This document shows, piece after piece, positions 1-8,444 of a DNA stretch of 64,000 nt. A program made the position numbers and the translations under genes. Position 1 is the stretch's first letter. Each line of letters opens with the position of its first letter. Source of the DNA: Anaerotignum lactatifermentans DSM 14214 (GTDB lineage: Bacteria > Bacillota > Clostridia > Lachnospirales > Anaerotignaceae); contig NZ_FRAH01000003.1 in the NCBI RefSeq assembly GCF_900142265.1, positions 115,512 to 179,511 on the forward strand, given 5' to 3'. Below the pieces are notes generated by a model. It was given only the letters and a program-made list of their open reading frames with translations. It did not search any database and was not told where the DNA came from.

Positions 1-77
1 ACGGACACATACAGCGGGGGCGCTTTTGGCACTTCTTTTTCGATAAAATCTTTCAAAATACGGATTTCCTCCGCCAT
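1..77 (-). CDS. N-terminus of a gene cut by the window edge
   Basis: Only the first 25 codons are present; the gene runs off the left edge. The visible start is MAEEIRILKDFIEKEV, followed by a PKAPPLYVSV stretch. A good ribosome binding site (GGAGGGAG) lies 6-7 bases before the ATG at 77, and a sigma-A promoter lies further upstream, so the start is well supported. The length is too short to name a family; a DnaD-type N-terminal domain is one possibility but nothing seen here proves it. Confidence 0.6.
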   Translation of the reverse strand, partial: MAEEIRILKDFIEKEVPKAPPLYVS

Positions 78-111
78 ATCTCTCCCTCCTTTTCTCTGTG
101 CATACAGGGTT

Positions 112-140
112 ATTATACTACAAAACACGCCCCTTCACAA
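112..140 (-). promoter_or_regulatory. Sigma-A promoter for the edge gene
   Basis: On the minus strand TTGTGA (135-140) and TATAAT (112-117) are separated by 17 bases, 35 bases before the start codon of the gene at 77. The -10 box matches the consensus fully. Confidence 0.7.
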
Positions 141-159
141 TAAAAGAGGAACCTGCTCA

Positions 160-319
160 GCAAGTTCCCACAGAAAACATTATCTTTCTTTTTCCGATTT
201 CTGAATGGGAACTGCGATGGCTTTCTTCAGAAGAAAACATATCCCATCAAATCTCATCACAACAAGAAAGCTGAAATCCTCTGATTTCAGCTTTCTTTGT
301 TTTCTTATGAAGAAGCCCC
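160..319. repeat. Family A palindromic repeat, copy A1
   Basis: This copy follows the end of tagO. It has two parts. The first (160-215) is a degenerate hairpin with arms AAGTTCCC and GGGAACT. The second (218-319) has outer arms CTTCAGAAGAAAACA and TGTTTTCTTATGAAG, with the inner hairpin GCTGAAATCC...TGATTTCAGC in its loop. The same architecture recurs at nine other places in the window. It is probably the transcription terminator region of the tagO operon. Confidence 0.75.
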
Positions 320-327
320 AAAGGGCA

Positions 328-1368
328 TCACTGATTTTTATTTTTGATGTGGGCATTGAAATAGTAAATGATGAAACTCAGTACCACCACTGTCAGCAAA
401 GCCACCACGAAGATACGGGAGTCTTTGACGGCAATGAAGATGGCAAGCAGTCCCAGAAAAATACTGATGGCGTACATGATGAGTACCGCCTTTTTCTGAC
501 TGAAACCATGGTCGATGAGTTTATGGTGCAGATGCCCCCTGTCTGCCTGCATGATGGGCTGATGTTTCGCCATACGACGAAGCATGGCAAAAATGGTATC
601 GAAAATAGGCAGACCAATACAGAAAATACTTACTACCAGCGCCAGCAGGGCATAGCCTTTGAACACGCCCAGAATACTGGTTACTGCCAATACAAAGCCC
701 AAAAATGTGGAGCCTGTATCCCCCATGAAGATTTCCGCGGGGTTAAAGTTACGGGGCAAGAAGCCCAGACACGCCCCAGCCAAAGCCGCAGTCAGCACCA
801 CCGCTGTGGTGGAACCTGTCATGATGCACAGCACCATGAGGCTCAGGGCCGCAATGCCCGTTACCCCTGCCGCCAGACCGTCCAGACCGTCAATAAGGTT
901 TACGGCGTTGGTAACCCCAACGATCCACACCAGCGTAATGGGAATACTTAATTTCTGCAATGTTGCCGTTACAGGCCACAGTACAATCTGAATCTGTGTG
1001 CCGGAAAAAATGACGATCAGCGCCGCTACAATCTGCACGCAGAATTTCAGTTTTGCCGGCAGGTCTTTCATATCGTCGATCATGCCCAGCACCGCAATGA
1101 TGCCAGCGCCTACGATAAAGCCCACAAACTGTTTGGGGCTCATGCTGCGGTCAAAGAAATAGACCATGAGCACGGTAACGAGAAAGCCCAGCACAATGGC
1201 AACGCCGCCCATACGAGGCATGGGTTTTTTATGTACCCCTCTGTCTTTGGGATAGTCAATGGCGCCCACTTTTGCGGAAAGCCATTTTGCGAAAGGTGTT
1301 GTCACCAGCGTAATGGCAAAAGCGCAGGCAAAAGCCGCAATATATAACAACCAGTTATGCTCTACCAA
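328..1368 (-). CDS. tagO: Undecaprenyl-phosphate sugar-1-phosphate transferase, TagO/WecA type
   Basis: Polytopic membrane enzyme of the glycosyltransferase 4 (MraY/WecA) family, which moves N-acetylglucosamine-1-phosphate from UDP-GlcNAc onto undecaprenyl phosphate, the first step of teichoic acid or other surface glycan synthesis. The 346 residues show about ten hydrophobic segments and the family motifs: DDMKD at 98-102, the NLIDGLDGLA loop at 157-166, MGDTGS at 215-220 and the HLHH motif at 279-282. The start is a TTG at 1368 with AGGAGTG upstream; no in-frame ATG allows a full first membrane segment. It is the last gene of the operon beginning near 4051. A WecA role in another polymer cannot be excluded. 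Confidence 0.92.
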   Translation of the reverse strand: MVEHNWLLYIAAFACAFAITLVTTPFAKWLSAKVGAIDYPKDRGVHKKPMPRMGGVAIVLGFLVTVLMVYFFDRSMSPKQFVGFIVGAGIIAVLGMIDDMKDLPAKLKFCVQIVAALIVIFSGTQIQIVLWPVTATLQKLSIPITLVWIVGVTNAVNLIDGLDGLAAGVTGIAALSLMVLCIMTGSTTAVVLTAALAGACLGFLPRNFNPAEIFMGDTGSTFLGFVLAVTSILGVFKGYALLALVVSIFCIGLPIFDTIFAMLRRMAKHQPIMQADRGHLHHKLIDHGFSQKKAVLIMYAISIFLGLLAIFIAVKDSRIFVVALLTVVVLSFIIYYFNAHIKNKNQ

Positions 1369-1418
1369 AAAAATTCACTCCTAACCCTTTCGGCAAACGC
1401 CGAAAACAGGAACCCAGT

Positions 1419-2045
1419 TTATTTCGTACCGAAAATACGGTCACCGGCGTCCCCCAGACCCGGCACAATATAGCCATGGTCATTGAGACATTTATCATAA
1501 GCCGCTGCGTAGATATCTACATCAGGATGGGCTTCCTGTATCTTTTTCACGCCTTCGGGCGCAGCCAGAATACACAGGAAGATGATTTTCTTTACGCCTT
1601 TATCCTTCAAAAATCCGATGGCAGCTTCCGCTGTACCGCCTGTTGCCAGCATGGGATCTGTCAGAAAAACGGTTCTTTCTTCCACATCGGCAGGCAGTTT
1701 GCAGTAATATTCCACAGGCAGCAGTGTATTGGGGTCACGATACAGACCAATATGACCGATCTTTGCTGTGGGCATAAGCCGCAGCAGACCTTCTGTCATG
1801 CCGATACCTGCACGGAGAATAGGCACAATGGCAAGTTTTGTGTCGATGGTGCGGCACTGTGCCACATCCACTGGTGTCTGCACCTGAACTTCTTTCAAAG
1901 GCAAATCTCTGGTAGCTTCGTAGGAAAGGAGCATGGCTACTTCGCCGATGATCTCACGAAATTCCTTTGCGCCAGTTTCTGCGTCACGCAGCATTGCCAT
2001 TTTGCTCTGGATCAGCGGATGTTCCGATACGAATAATTTACTCAT
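1419..2045 (-). CDS. upp: Uracil phosphoribosyltransferase
   Basis: Cytoplasmic pyrimidine-salvage enzyme that makes UMP from uracil and PRPP. The 208 residues match the usual length. The PRPP-binding motif is visible as [14 protein letters not shown] near residue 130, and the uracil-binding C-terminus [14 protein letters not shown] is intact. The ATG at 2045 ([10 protein letters not shown]) is chosen because GAAAGGGGAAA lies just upstream; a TTG six codons earlier would overlap rpiB. It follows rpiB by 14 bases and is followed by tagO 50 bases later, so it is probably co-transcribed in the operon that also holds Sua5 and the SEC-C protein. Confidence 0.97.
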   Translation of the reverse strand: MSKLFVSEHPLIQSKMAMLRDAETGAKEFREIIGEVAMLLSYEATRDLPLKEVQVQTPVDVAQCRTIDTKLAIVPILRAGIGMTEGLLRLMPTAKIGHIGLYRDPNTLLPVEYYCKLPADVEERTVFLTDPMLATGGTAEAAIGFLKDKGVKKIIFLCILAAPEGVKKIQEAHPDVDIYAAAYDKCLNDHGYIVPGLGDAGDRIFGTK

Positions 2046-2059
2046 GGATTTCCCCTTTC

Positions 2060-2488
2060 TCAATCTTCGATCTGTTTGATTCTTCTGATATGGCGTTCAT
2101 CGTTGGAAAAAGGTGTTTCCAAGAATGCTTTTACGATCTCCAGTGCCAGACCGGGGCCTGTCACACGAGCGCCCATTGCCAGAATGTTGGCATCGTTATG
2201 TTCTCTGGTTGCTTTTGCGGAGAACACATCGCCGCACAGTGCTGCACGGATGCCTTTGACTTTGTTTGCCACAATGGAGATACCGATGCCTGTGCCGCAG
2301 ATGAGGATGCCTTTTTCACATTCGCCATCTGCTACCGCATGGGCAACCAGTTTGCCATATACGGGATAATCCACGGATTCTTCGGAGAATGTCCCATAAT
2401 TCTTATAAGGAATGTTGTTTGCGTCTAAATAAGCGATGACTTCCTTCATCAGAGGGAAACCGCCGTGGTCACAACCAAGTGCTATCAT
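2060..2488 (-). CDS. rpiB: Ribose-5-phosphate isomerase B
   Basis: Interconverts ribose-5-phosphate and ribulose-5-phosphate in the pentose phosphate pathway (RpiB/LacAB family). The 142 residues open with [12 protein letters not shown], contain the catalytic cysteine loop [12 protein letters not shown] near residue 70, and carry the [12 protein letters not shown] motif. The start ATG overlaps the stop of the upstream Sua5 gene by four bases (ATGA), which indicates translational coupling. The sequence does not exclude the related allose-6-phosphate isomerase activity. Confidence 0.95.
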   Translation of the reverse strand: MIALGCDHGGFPLMKEVIAYLDANNIPYKNYGTFSEESVDYPVYGKLVAHAVADGECEKGILICGTGIGISIVANKVKGIRAALCGDVFSAKATREHNDANILAMGARVTGPGLALEIVKAFLETPFSNDERHIRRIKQIED

Positions 2489-3546
2489 TTTTCTTCTCCT
2501 TTCGCTTCAATGAAACGGTATCCGGCAGACTTCTGGAGCCGGTTCATGATTGCCAGCCCTTCCCCTTCCAGCGGGAATACTTCCGCGTATACCGTATCTG
2601 CTTCCAAGAAATCGAATTTGCGCAATACTTTAAACAGGTTGGCGCCCACTTCCTCCAGATTTTCCCGACTGCCCACAGACAGGACAATGTCCGCTGTATA
2701 GCCGTCTTTGGATTCCTCTGTGGCAAGCACGCCGACTTTTTTCCCCGCTGCTTTTTCCTGTGCCGTCAGGGCATTGATCTTCGCCTGAACCCCTTCTCCA
2801 CGCACCAGATACACTTCCGCTCTGGGGGAATAATGGGTGTACTTCATGCCGGGGGCTTTGGGACGCAGTCCTTCCTGGGGTTTCTGCAAAATGGCAGGGT
2901 CTACAGTCACTTCGCCCACAAAAGGCTCCATCATTTCCTTTGTGATGGCACCGGGACGCAGAATCATCGGAGGGGTCACGGAAACATCCACAATGGTGGA
3001 CTCCAGTCCCCACTCTGCCGCGCCGCCATCGAGAATCATGTCAATCTTCCCATCCAGATCGAAAGCCACATGGGACGCCCTTGTGGGGCTTGGCTTGCCG
3101 GATGCGTTGGCACTGGGCGCCGCAATGGGCAGACCTGCCGCGCGGATCAGCGCCATGGCAACAGGATGTGAGGGAAAGCGCACCGCTACCGTATCCAGTC
3201 CGCCAGTGACGGAATCAGGCACAATATCCGTTTTTGGGAATATCATGGTCAATGGACCCGGCCAGAAAGCATCCATGAGTTTCTGCGCCGCCGCAGGAAT
3301 CTCCCGCACAATGGGACGCAATTCACTGATTTGGGAGATATGCAGGATCAAAGGATTGTCGGAAGGACGACCTTTTGCCAGATAAATGCCTTTGCAGGCT
3401 TCACCGTCCAGACCGTTGCCTCCCAAACCATAAACCGTTTCCGTAGGAAAAGCAACCAGACCGCCTCTTTTGAGGATTTCAGCGCCTTCGGCGATGATGT
3501 CTGCATCGGGCTGCAGGGGGTCAACCTTGCGCAAAATGGTTTTCAT
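2485..3546 (-). CDS. L-threonylcarbamoyladenylate synthase, Sua5 type
   Basis: Makes threonylcarbamoyl-AMP from threonine, bicarbonate and ATP, the first step of the t6A37 modification of tRNAs reading ANN codons. Of 353 residues, the N-terminal 200 form the YrdC/TsaC domain ([39 protein letters not shown]). The C-terminal part, from [14 protein letters not shown] on, is the extra Sua5 domain, so this is the long type (B. subtilis YwlC) and not short TsaC. The ATG at 3546 gives the canonical N-terminus; its ribosome binding site is weak and it begins just after the SEC-C stop codon, suggesting coupled translation. Confidence 0.95.
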   Translation of the reverse strand: MKTILRKVDPLQPDADIIAEGAEILKRGGLVAFPTETVYGLGGNGLDGEACKGIYLAKGRPSDNPLILHISQISELRPIVREIPAAAQKLMDAFWPGPLTMIFPKTDIVPDSVTGGLDTVAVRFPSHPVAMALIRAAGLPIAAPSANASGKPSPTRASHVAFDLDGKIDMILDGGAAEWGLESTIVDVSVTPPMILRPGAITKEMMEPFVGEVTVDPAILQKPQEGLRPKAPGMKYTHYSPRAEVYLVRGEGVQAKINALTAQEKAAGKKVGVLATEESKDGYTADIVLSVGSRENLEEVGANLFKVLRKFDFLEADTVYAEVFPLEGEGLAIMNRLQKSAGYRFIEAKGEEK

Positions 3547-3550
3547 ATGC

Positions 3551-4051
3551 TTACAGGTTCGCTCCGCAGCATTTTTTGTATTTTTTGCCGCTGCCGCAAG
3601 GGCAAGGGTCATTGCGTCCGATTTTTTCGCCTTTGACGATGGTTCTGGAGCGTTTCTGTTCCAGTGTCAGACGTTTTCTTGTGTCTGCGTCAAAGATGCC
3701 GTCCCACTGGGGCAGCTGATACAGGTGTTCTGCATGGTATTCTACCATTTTCTTGAACAGACGTTCAAAGTCGATATCCAGCACGATAGCTGTATCTTCT
3801 TCCAGTGTTGTCATTTCGTAAGGTGTAGGCAGTACATCGTTGATGCCATCCACGAAAGCCACGATTTCTTCTGTGGTCATGGAGAAACGTTCTGCCAGTT
3901 CTTTCACAGTACCTTCCAGCTTTGTCAGCTTATTTGCCAGAATATATTCATAGATGTGCTGTTCCTTGGGCAGGTATTCATCCCAAATCGCATCCACACT
4001 TCTGCCTTCTTTGGAAAATGCTTTTTCCATCCAGCTTTCATACAAACTCAT
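3551..4051 (-). CDS. SEC-C zinc-motif protein
   Basis: The 166-residue protein ends in a classic SEC-C metal-binding motif, [20 protein letters not shown], also found at the C-terminus of SecA. The first 130 residues are acidic and helical and show no other recognised domain. The ATG at 4051 is preceded by AAAGGAGAG, whereas longer reading frames upstream run through the promoter. It is the first gene of a five-gene operon ending in tagO. The function is unknown; the SEC-C tail suggests zinc-dependent contact with a protein or the ribosome, which is inference. Confidence 0.85.
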   Translation of the reverse strand: MSLYESWMEKAFSKEGRSVDAIWDEYLPKEQHIYEYILANKLTKLEGTVKELAERFSMTTEEIVAFVDGINDVLPTPYEMTTLEEDTAIVLDIDFERLFKKMVEYHAEHLYQLPQWDGIFDADTRKRLTLEQKRSRTIVKGEKIGRNDPCPCGSGKKYKKCCGANL

Positions 4052-4109
4052 ATCATTTCTCTCCTTTAACTTTATCATCCATTCTTTCGCAAAAAACTTG
4101 CTCTTTGCA

Positions 4110-4138
4110 ATCATAATATAATTTTGCCCGATTTGCAA
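4110..4138 (-). promoter_or_regulatory. Promoter of the SEC-C / sua5 / rpiB / upp / tagO operon
   Basis: TTGCAA (4133-4138) and TATGAT (4110-4115) on the minus strand are 17 bases apart, about 60 bases before the SEC-C start. No other convincing promoter lies inside the five-gene run. Confidence 0.65.
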
Positions 4139-4180
4139 CAAAAAATAGCAATTCCGCCTCTGTGGCTCCTAAAAATCCGC

Positions 4181-4334
4181 AAAAAAACACAGGTACACTG
4201 TAAGGGGCATCTTCAGAAGAAAACAAAAAAAGCTGAAATTCTTATCATAACAGAGGATTTCAGCTTTCTTATTTTATGAAGATATTGAATATGTTTTCTT
4301 AAGGAGAATTTGCTTAAGCATCCTGTGTTTTTTT
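4181..4334. repeat. Family A repeat A2 inside a split terminator stem
   Basis: The arms AAAAAAACACAGG (4181-4193) and CCTGTGTTTTTTT (4322-4334) are perfect 13-bp inverse complements and look like the stem of the intrinsic terminator of the USP-like gene on the minus strand. Between them lies a family A element: GGGGCATCTTCAGAAGAAAAC, the inner hairpin AGCTGAAAT...GGATTTCAGCTT, and the GTTTTCTTAAGGAGAATTTGC end. This fills most of the gap 4052-4337. Confidence 0.8.
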
Positions 4335-4337
4335 CTG

Positions 4338-4748
4338 TCATACTGCCGCGGCAGCCAGTTCTCTCTCGGAAAGCAAGCAGGTGCCCGGCGGTAAAAGTGC
4401 CGCAATCCGCTCCAGCAGTTCTTTCCAGATAGATTTTTTCTCTTTTTTCACCGGCGGCTCCAGCAGCACGCCTGTGATGTCTTTTTCTCTGGCAAAGCGG
4501 CTGATGTACGCTGCCACGTCCTGTTCACAGCACAGGCAGACCTGCCCGCCCAGCCGGCACCCATAATTCGCCAGCCGCTGCATTTCGTACATTTCTCCAC
4601 TTTCCAGTATATTTTCGCCCTGCGCTACATGCAAGATGTATAAATCCCCGTTGCCTGCCTTTGCGGCATCTTTGGCCAGTTCCATGAATCTTTTGGATTC
4701 TTTCCCCGCCGTTACCAGCACCAGTATGTTTTCTTTTTTTGTTTTCAT
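4338..4748 (-). CDS. Universal-stress-protein-like protein
   Basis: The 136 residues fit a Rossmann-like USP fold. They open with a beta strand and loop ENILVLVTAGKESKRFMELA, then GDLYILHVAQGENI, and later a DVAAYISRFAREKDITGVLLEP segment. These resemble the USP domain found in UspA proteins and at the C-terminus of KdpD sensor domains. The typical G-2x-G-9x-G(S/T) ATP-binding loop is not clear, so nucleotide binding is doubtful. The start has GGAGGCAACC upstream. The gene is monocistronic, with its terminator split by repeat A2. Function is unknown beyond the fold. Confidence 0.7.
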   Translation of the reverse strand: MKTKKENILVLVTAGKESKRFMELAKDAAKAGNGDLYILHVAQGENILESGEMYEMQRLANYGCRLGGQVCLCCEQDVAAYISRFAREKDITGVLLEPPVKKEKKSIWKELLERIAALLPPGTCLLSERELAAAAV

Positions 4749-4895
4749 GAAGGTTGCCTCCTTACATCATTCGCCAGTTTCCCTGTATGGCGAAAATTTT
4801 GTTTTTCAAAAGCTACCATACACTCCATACTTATCATAACCCATAAATCTTAGAAAACACCGATGGTTTCTCTTAATTCTTTCTTACAAAACAAA

Positions 4896-4926
4896 AGAGA
4901 GGACTGGCTTTTGCCAAATCCTCTCT
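4896..4926. repeat. Terminator hairpin, left copy flanking family B element B1
   Basis: A 31-base hairpin beginning AGAGAGGACTGGC and ending CCTCTCT. A second copy (5200-5230) with 26 of 31 identical bases lies in the same orientation on the other side of B1. Both can act as terminators for the lipoprotein gene at 5239. Confidence 0.7.
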
Positions 4927-5199
4927 CAGGGTGTCGTCAAAGGCTCATTTCATGGGGGCCTTTGACGAGTAGACAGAAGTATAAAGCCGAAGTTCCATCA
5001 GCTAAATGCCTTGAAACTCCGGCTTTTCCTCGTCAGAAGTGAATTCCGACTGCGGATTCCATTTGGGGAACCCCACACCGCAAGAGATGCGGACAGCCAT
5101 TTATGGCTGGCATTTGCGAAGCAAATGTGTTGACCCTTTTGTTCCCCAACCCCTTCCGCGTTCTTGAAAAAGTGTAAAACTTAGTTTTTCTTCAGTCTG
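4927..5199. repeat. Family B multi-hairpin element B1
   Basis: The 273-bp element starts with CAGGGTGTCG and ends with AGTTTTTCTTCAGTCTG. In order it holds a CGTCAAAGGC/GCCTTTGACG hairpin, an AAGCCGAAGTTCC/GGAACTCC-type hairpin with the family loop CATCAGCTAAATGCCTTG, a GAATTCCGAC segment, a TTGGGGAAC/GTTCCCCAA pair, and a GCGGACAGCCATTTATGGCTG module. Related copies are at 57852, 59740 and 62329. No gene is seen in the 490-base gap 4749-5238; B1 and its flanking hairpins fill most of it. Confidence 0.8.
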
Positions 5200-5230
5200 A
5201 GATAGAATCGGCTTTTGCCATATCCTCTCT
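5200..5230. repeat. Terminator hairpin, right copy flanking B1
   Basis: The 31 bases begin AGATAGAATCGGC and end CCTCTCT, nearly repeating the hairpin at 4896-4926. It lies 9 bases after the stop of the lipoprotein gene on the minus strand and is the natural terminator position. Confidence 0.65.
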
Positions 5231-5238
5231 GTTTTTTC

Positions 5239-5730
5239 TTATTCTTCTGTCAGGGTATCATCCTGCAAAGATTCGTCATCCAACTGGTTCTGTACATCGC
5301 TGTCATCCAGCACATCTTCTGTGTCACTTGTCATGTCTTCCGCGGGCATGTGTGTCACAGAGGGAGTACCATTTTCCAGTGTAAATGTAATGGTGTCGCC
5401 GTCTTCCAGCACAACATTGTCCCAGATCTGCTCTGTACCGTCTGTGAATGTCATCTGCACCTGCCAGCCGTTTTCCACCACAGGCACCATACCGTTGAGG
5501 GTAACAGGGACGGAAAAACCGTTTTTCCATTCGGATTCCTTCAGCATGTTATCTGTCCAATCGTCTTCTTCTGTGGGACGAATTTTCAGGGCAGATGCGC
5601 CTTTCCCTGTTTCATTGATGAAAGTCATGTTGTAGGAAACTTCCTGCTGAGGCACTTCTTCTTTCCCACAGCCGGCAAAAGCCGCAACAGCACACATCAA
5701 TGTCAATACCAAAACCAGTTTTTTTCTCAT
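5239..5730 (-). CDS. Small secreted lipoprotein of unknown function
   Basis: The 163-residue protein has an N-terminal lipoprotein signal: MRKKLVLVLTLMCAVAAFAGC, with AFAGC as lipobox. The mature part has a predicted beta-rich region (YNMTFINETGKGASALKIRP, then GDTITFTLENG) and a strongly acidic, disordered C-terminal tail rich in Asp and Glu. The ATG at 5730 is preferred over one five codons upstream because GAGGATTTGG precedes it. It sits directly downstream of the cyclophilin lipoprotein gene (27 bases), so the two are probably co-expressed at the outer face of the membrane. No family is recognised. Confidence 0.8.
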   Translation of the reverse strand: MRKKLVLVLTLMCAVAAFAGCGKEEVPQQEVSYNMTFINETGKGASALKIRPTEEDDWTDNMLKESEWKNGFSVPVTLNGMVPVVENGWQVQMTFTDGTEQIWDNVVLEDGDTITFTLENGTPSVTHMPAEDMTSDTEDVLDDSDVQNQLDDESLQDDTLTEE

Positions 5731-5757
5731 ATTCCAAATCCTCATTTCTATCTTTCT

Positions 5758-6540
5758 TTATTCTGCTGTGTAGGGTTCAAATGTGATGCTGTTGATGATC
5801 ACATCTTCCAGTGGTTTGGAATTTTCATCCACATCCACAGCAGCAATGGCATCCACTACATCCATTCCTTCAATGACCTGACCGAAAATGGTATAAGGGT
5901 TGCCGTAAACATATTCCAAATGCACTGCGCCGCCATGTTCCCGATAATAATCCATGACGCTTTCGGGATAGAGCTGGCTGAGTGTATAAAATTCATCGCC
6001 AATGGTAACGCCCATTTCTTCTTCGTTGTTGTCACGAGCATCTTCCAGGGCTTTCAGATAATCCTCTGTGACAGTCTTTGCCTGCACAATGAAGAACTGG
6101 CTGCCGTTGGTGTTGGGTCCTCTGTTTGCCATGGCAACAGCGCCGTTATAAAAATGCAGGTTCGGGGAAACTTCATCCTCGAAGTCCTCTCCCCAGCAGC
6201 TTTCACCGCCAGTGCCTGTGCCTGTAGGGTCACCAGTCTGAATCATAAAGTCCTCAATGACACGATGGAATGTGAGTCCGTCATAGTAGCCGTCCTTTGC
6301 CAGTGTTTTGAAGTTTTCCACTGCCTTCGGTGCTTCTTCGGGGAAGAAACGCATTTTTACCACGCCTTTGGAAGTGTCGATCACAGCGATTTCTTCGCCT
6401 TCTTCGGGCATCTGCGCCTGCAGATTCACATATTCTCCTGTAGATTCTGTATCGGTTTCTGCATTTGTTTCACTGCCGCATCCTGCTGCTGTGAACATCA
6501 AAAGTCCTGCCAGAATCAAACTGATATATTTTTTCATCAT
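5758..6540 (-). CDS. Cyclophilin-type peptidyl-prolyl isomerase lipoprotein
   Basis: Membrane-anchored extracytoplasmic foldase. The 260 residues start with a lipoprotein signal peptide ending in TAAGC. The cyclophilin domain follows from about residue 55, with the active-site motifs LTFHRVIEDFMIQTGDPTGT, MANRGPNTNGSQFFI and YTIFGQVIEGMDVVDAI. An insertion rich in charged residues (ALEDARDNNEEEMG) interrupts the domain compared with minimal cyclophilins. The ATG at 6540 is chosen because GGAGG lies six bases upstream. A strong promoter lies at 6584-6613. Confidence 0.93.
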   Translation of the reverse strand: MMKKYISLILAGLLMFTAAGCGSETNAETDTESTGEYVNLQAQMPEEGEEIAVIDTSKGVVKMRFFPEEAPKAVENFKTLAKDGYYDGLTFHRVIEDFMIQTGDPTGTGTGGESCWGEDFEDEVSPNLHFYNGAVAMANRGPNTNGSQFFIVQAKTVTEDYLKALEDARDNNEEEMGVTIGDEFYTLSQLYPESVMDYYREHGGAVHLEYVYGNPYTIFGQVIEGMDVVDAIAAVDVDENSKPLEDVIINSITFEPYTAE

Positions 6541-6583
6541 TGTTTTCCTCCTGCCTGCTTTTTTCATCTCATACATGAGAAAT

Positions 6584-6613
6584 ATTGTATTACACGCAAA
6601 AAGTCTGTGTCAA
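6584..6613 (-). promoter_or_regulatory. Sigma-A promoter for the cyclophilin gene
   Basis: TTGACA (6608-6613) and TACAAT (6584-6589) on the minus strand are separated by 18 bases, about 45 bases before the start codon. Confidence 0.8.
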
Positions 6614-6634
6614 TTTGTTTTTCTTAAATGTTTA

Positions 6635-7693
6635 TTAAAATTGGCGAATCAGGGACATGACTGCTTCCACGCCGTTATTCTGGGTACTCTTTTCCATAGC
6701 TGCAATATAGGTTTCCCTGTTTGCATAAAGTTCACGCACTTTTTCTTCCATGGTTGCAGCTGTCAGTTCTTCTTCCGGCAGCACCATGGCAAAGCCCTGT
6801 TTTTCGTAGGACGCAGCGTTCAAAATCTGGTCGCCGCGGCTTGCCTTTGCAGAAAGCGGAATCAGCAGATGGGGCTTTTTCAGCGCCAAAAACTCGGAAA
6901 TGGAGTTGCTGCCCGCACGAGCAATGATGACATCTGTCGCCGCGAACAGGTCTGCCAGTTCATCGGTGACATACTCAAACTGACGGTATCCCTTTGTGCC
7001 TTCCAGACTTTCTTCCTTATGACCTTTGCCGCAAAGGTGGATGATGTCAAAATCCTTCAGCAAAGAAGGCAGACTTTCCCGCAAAGCGTCGTTGAGTTTC
7101 ACTGCCCCCAGAGAGCCGCCCATCTGCAGCAGAACAGGCTTTGTGCCGTCAAAACCGCAGATTTCCAGACCTTTCTGTCTGTCGCCTTTGAACAGTTCCG
7201 CACGGATAGGTGTGCCTGTGTGGATGCCTTTTTCCTTGGGAACATATTTCAGTGTTTCCGGGAATGTGGTGCAGACTGTTTTCGCAAAAGGCATCGCGAT
7301 TTTGTTTGCCAGACCCGGTGTGATATCAGATTCGTGGATGATCACAGGAATCTTGTTTTTCTTTGCCCCCAGCACTACAGGCACTGCCACAAAGCCCCCT
7401 TTGGAGAATACCAAATCGGGTTTCAGCTTTTTCAGCAGTTTGGTGGCTTCGCTGACGCCTTTTACCACACGGAACATATCGGTGATGTTCTGTCTGGACA
7501 GATAACGGCGCAGTTTTCCCGTAGGGATGCTGTAATAAGGCACGCCTTCCGCCTCAATGAGTTTCTTTTCAATGCCGTTTTCGGAGCCGATATACAAAAC
7601 TTCCCAGCCTTCCTGCCGCAGCAAAGGCAGGATTGCCAGATTGGGCGTCACATGGCCCGCTGTGCCGCCGCCTGTCAATACGATTCGTTTCAT
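6635..7693 (-). CDS. murG: UDP-GlcNAc:lipid I GlcNAc transferase MurG
   Basis: Peripheral membrane glycosyltransferase that converts lipid I to lipid II in peptidoglycan synthesis. The 352 residues show the N-terminal glycine loop MKRIVLTGGGTAGHVTPN, the second G loop FSKGGFVAVPVV, the HESDITPGLANK motif, and the C-terminal UDP-GlcNAc site with LLQMGGSLGAVKLN and ARAGSNSISEFL. The length is normal. The gene stands alone and not inside a division-and-cell-wall cluster. It is separated from the cyclophilin gene by about 95 bases that hold that gene's promoter. Confidence 0.97.
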   Translation of the reverse strand: MKRIVLTGGGTAGHVTPNLAILPLLRQEGWEVLYIGSENGIEKKLIEAEGVPYYSIPTGKLRRYLSRQNITDMFRVVKGVSEATKLLKKLKPDLVFSKGGFVAVPVVLGAKKNKIPVIIHESDITPGLANKIAMPFAKTVCTTFPETLKYVPKEKGIHTGTPIRAELFKGDRQKGLEICGFDGTKPVLLQMGGSLGAVKLNDALRESLPSLLKDFDIIHLCGKGHKEESLEGTKGYRQFEYVTDELADLFAATDVIIARAGSNSISEFLALKKPHLLIPLSAKASRGDQILNAASYEKQGFAMVLPEEELTAATMEEKVRELYANRETYIAAMEKSTQNNGVEAVMSLIRQF

Positions 7694-7862
7694 AGAGATT
7701 CACCCCTGTAATATACTATTTTTCACCGTTTCCTATCATAACAGAAAAAATGGGCAACTGCCAGAAGATTTCTGTTTTTTCTGAAAAAAAGGCGATTTTA
7801 TGCAAGTCCCACCTTTCTTGTGCATAGATATGATAGAAAAAAAGCAAAGGAGACTGACGAAC

Positions 7863-8372
7863 ATGTACCCATATAATCGCAATACCCATTATTTTCAGCG
7901 GCAGAGCCTGACGGCACGAGAAGCCAAAGACCCTGCCATTGCAGAACTGGCAGAGGACGATCGTCTGCTGGCGCTGCTGAAAGTTGCCGCAGAGGAAACA
8001 GCCCAGCTTGCGAACCGCTACCGCCGGTTGCTGACGGAAGCCCCTGTCCTCTCCCCCTCTGCCGATATGCTCAAATCCATGTATCTGGACGAGAAAAAGC
8101 ATCTGAAAAACCTGCGGGAAGCCCTGTTCCTCATTACAGGCGAAACACCGGAAACCCCTGACGAGAGCCAGACACCATCCACACTGGAAGTCATCGACCC
8201 CAAAACCTATCTGGAGGAAACTCTCATGCAGGAACTGGATGCGGCAGATTTCTACCGGAATTTCTTTCTGGCAGTGCCCGACGGTGCCCTTCGTGACCTG
8301 TTTTTCGAGATTCTCACAGATAAGCAGAGCCATGCCAACGCATTGACCTATCTGTTCAGCAAATATTTTTGA
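7863..8372 (+). CDS. Ferritin-like domain protein
   Basis: The 169-residue, mostly helical protein resembles the ferritin/rubrerythrin superfamily. Candidate metal ligands are seen in MYLDEKKHLKNL (an E-x-x-H pair) and in the C-terminal helix EILTDKQSHANAL. A Pro/Thr-rich loop (ETPETPDESQTP) separates the helix pairs. The ATG at 7863 has AAGGAG ten bases upstream. Family members often act in peroxide or iron handling in anaerobes, but the ligand set here is incomplete compared with rubrerythrin, so the activity is uncertain. Confidence 0.7.
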   Translation: MYPYNRNTHYFQRQSLTAREAKDPAIAELAEDDRLLALLKVAAEETAQLANRYRRLLTEAPVLSPSADMLKSMYLDEKKHLKNLREALFLITGETPETPDESQTPSTLEVIDPKTYLEETLMQELDAADFYRNFFLAVPDGALRDLFFEILTDKQSHANALTYLFSKYF

Positions 8373-8402
8373 ACAAAAATCTGTGCAATCTCCTTCCTTT
8401 CG

Positions 8403-8411
8403 TGCTATACT
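8403..8411 (+). promoter_or_regulatory. Extended -10 promoter for the HIT gene
   Basis: TGCTATACT is an extended -10 element, 34 bases before the start codon. No good -35 box is present. The same GTGCTATACTG string occurs at two other promoters in the window (31706-31716 and 34782-34792, both minus strand). Confidence 0.55.
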
Positions 8412-8444
8412 GATAGCAAATCACATACGAAAGGATGAATACTT

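Noticed and set aside
7716..8333. A 205-codon minus-strand frame next to murG
   Set aside because: It is antisense to the ferritin-like gene, which has a clear ribosome binding site and helical composition.
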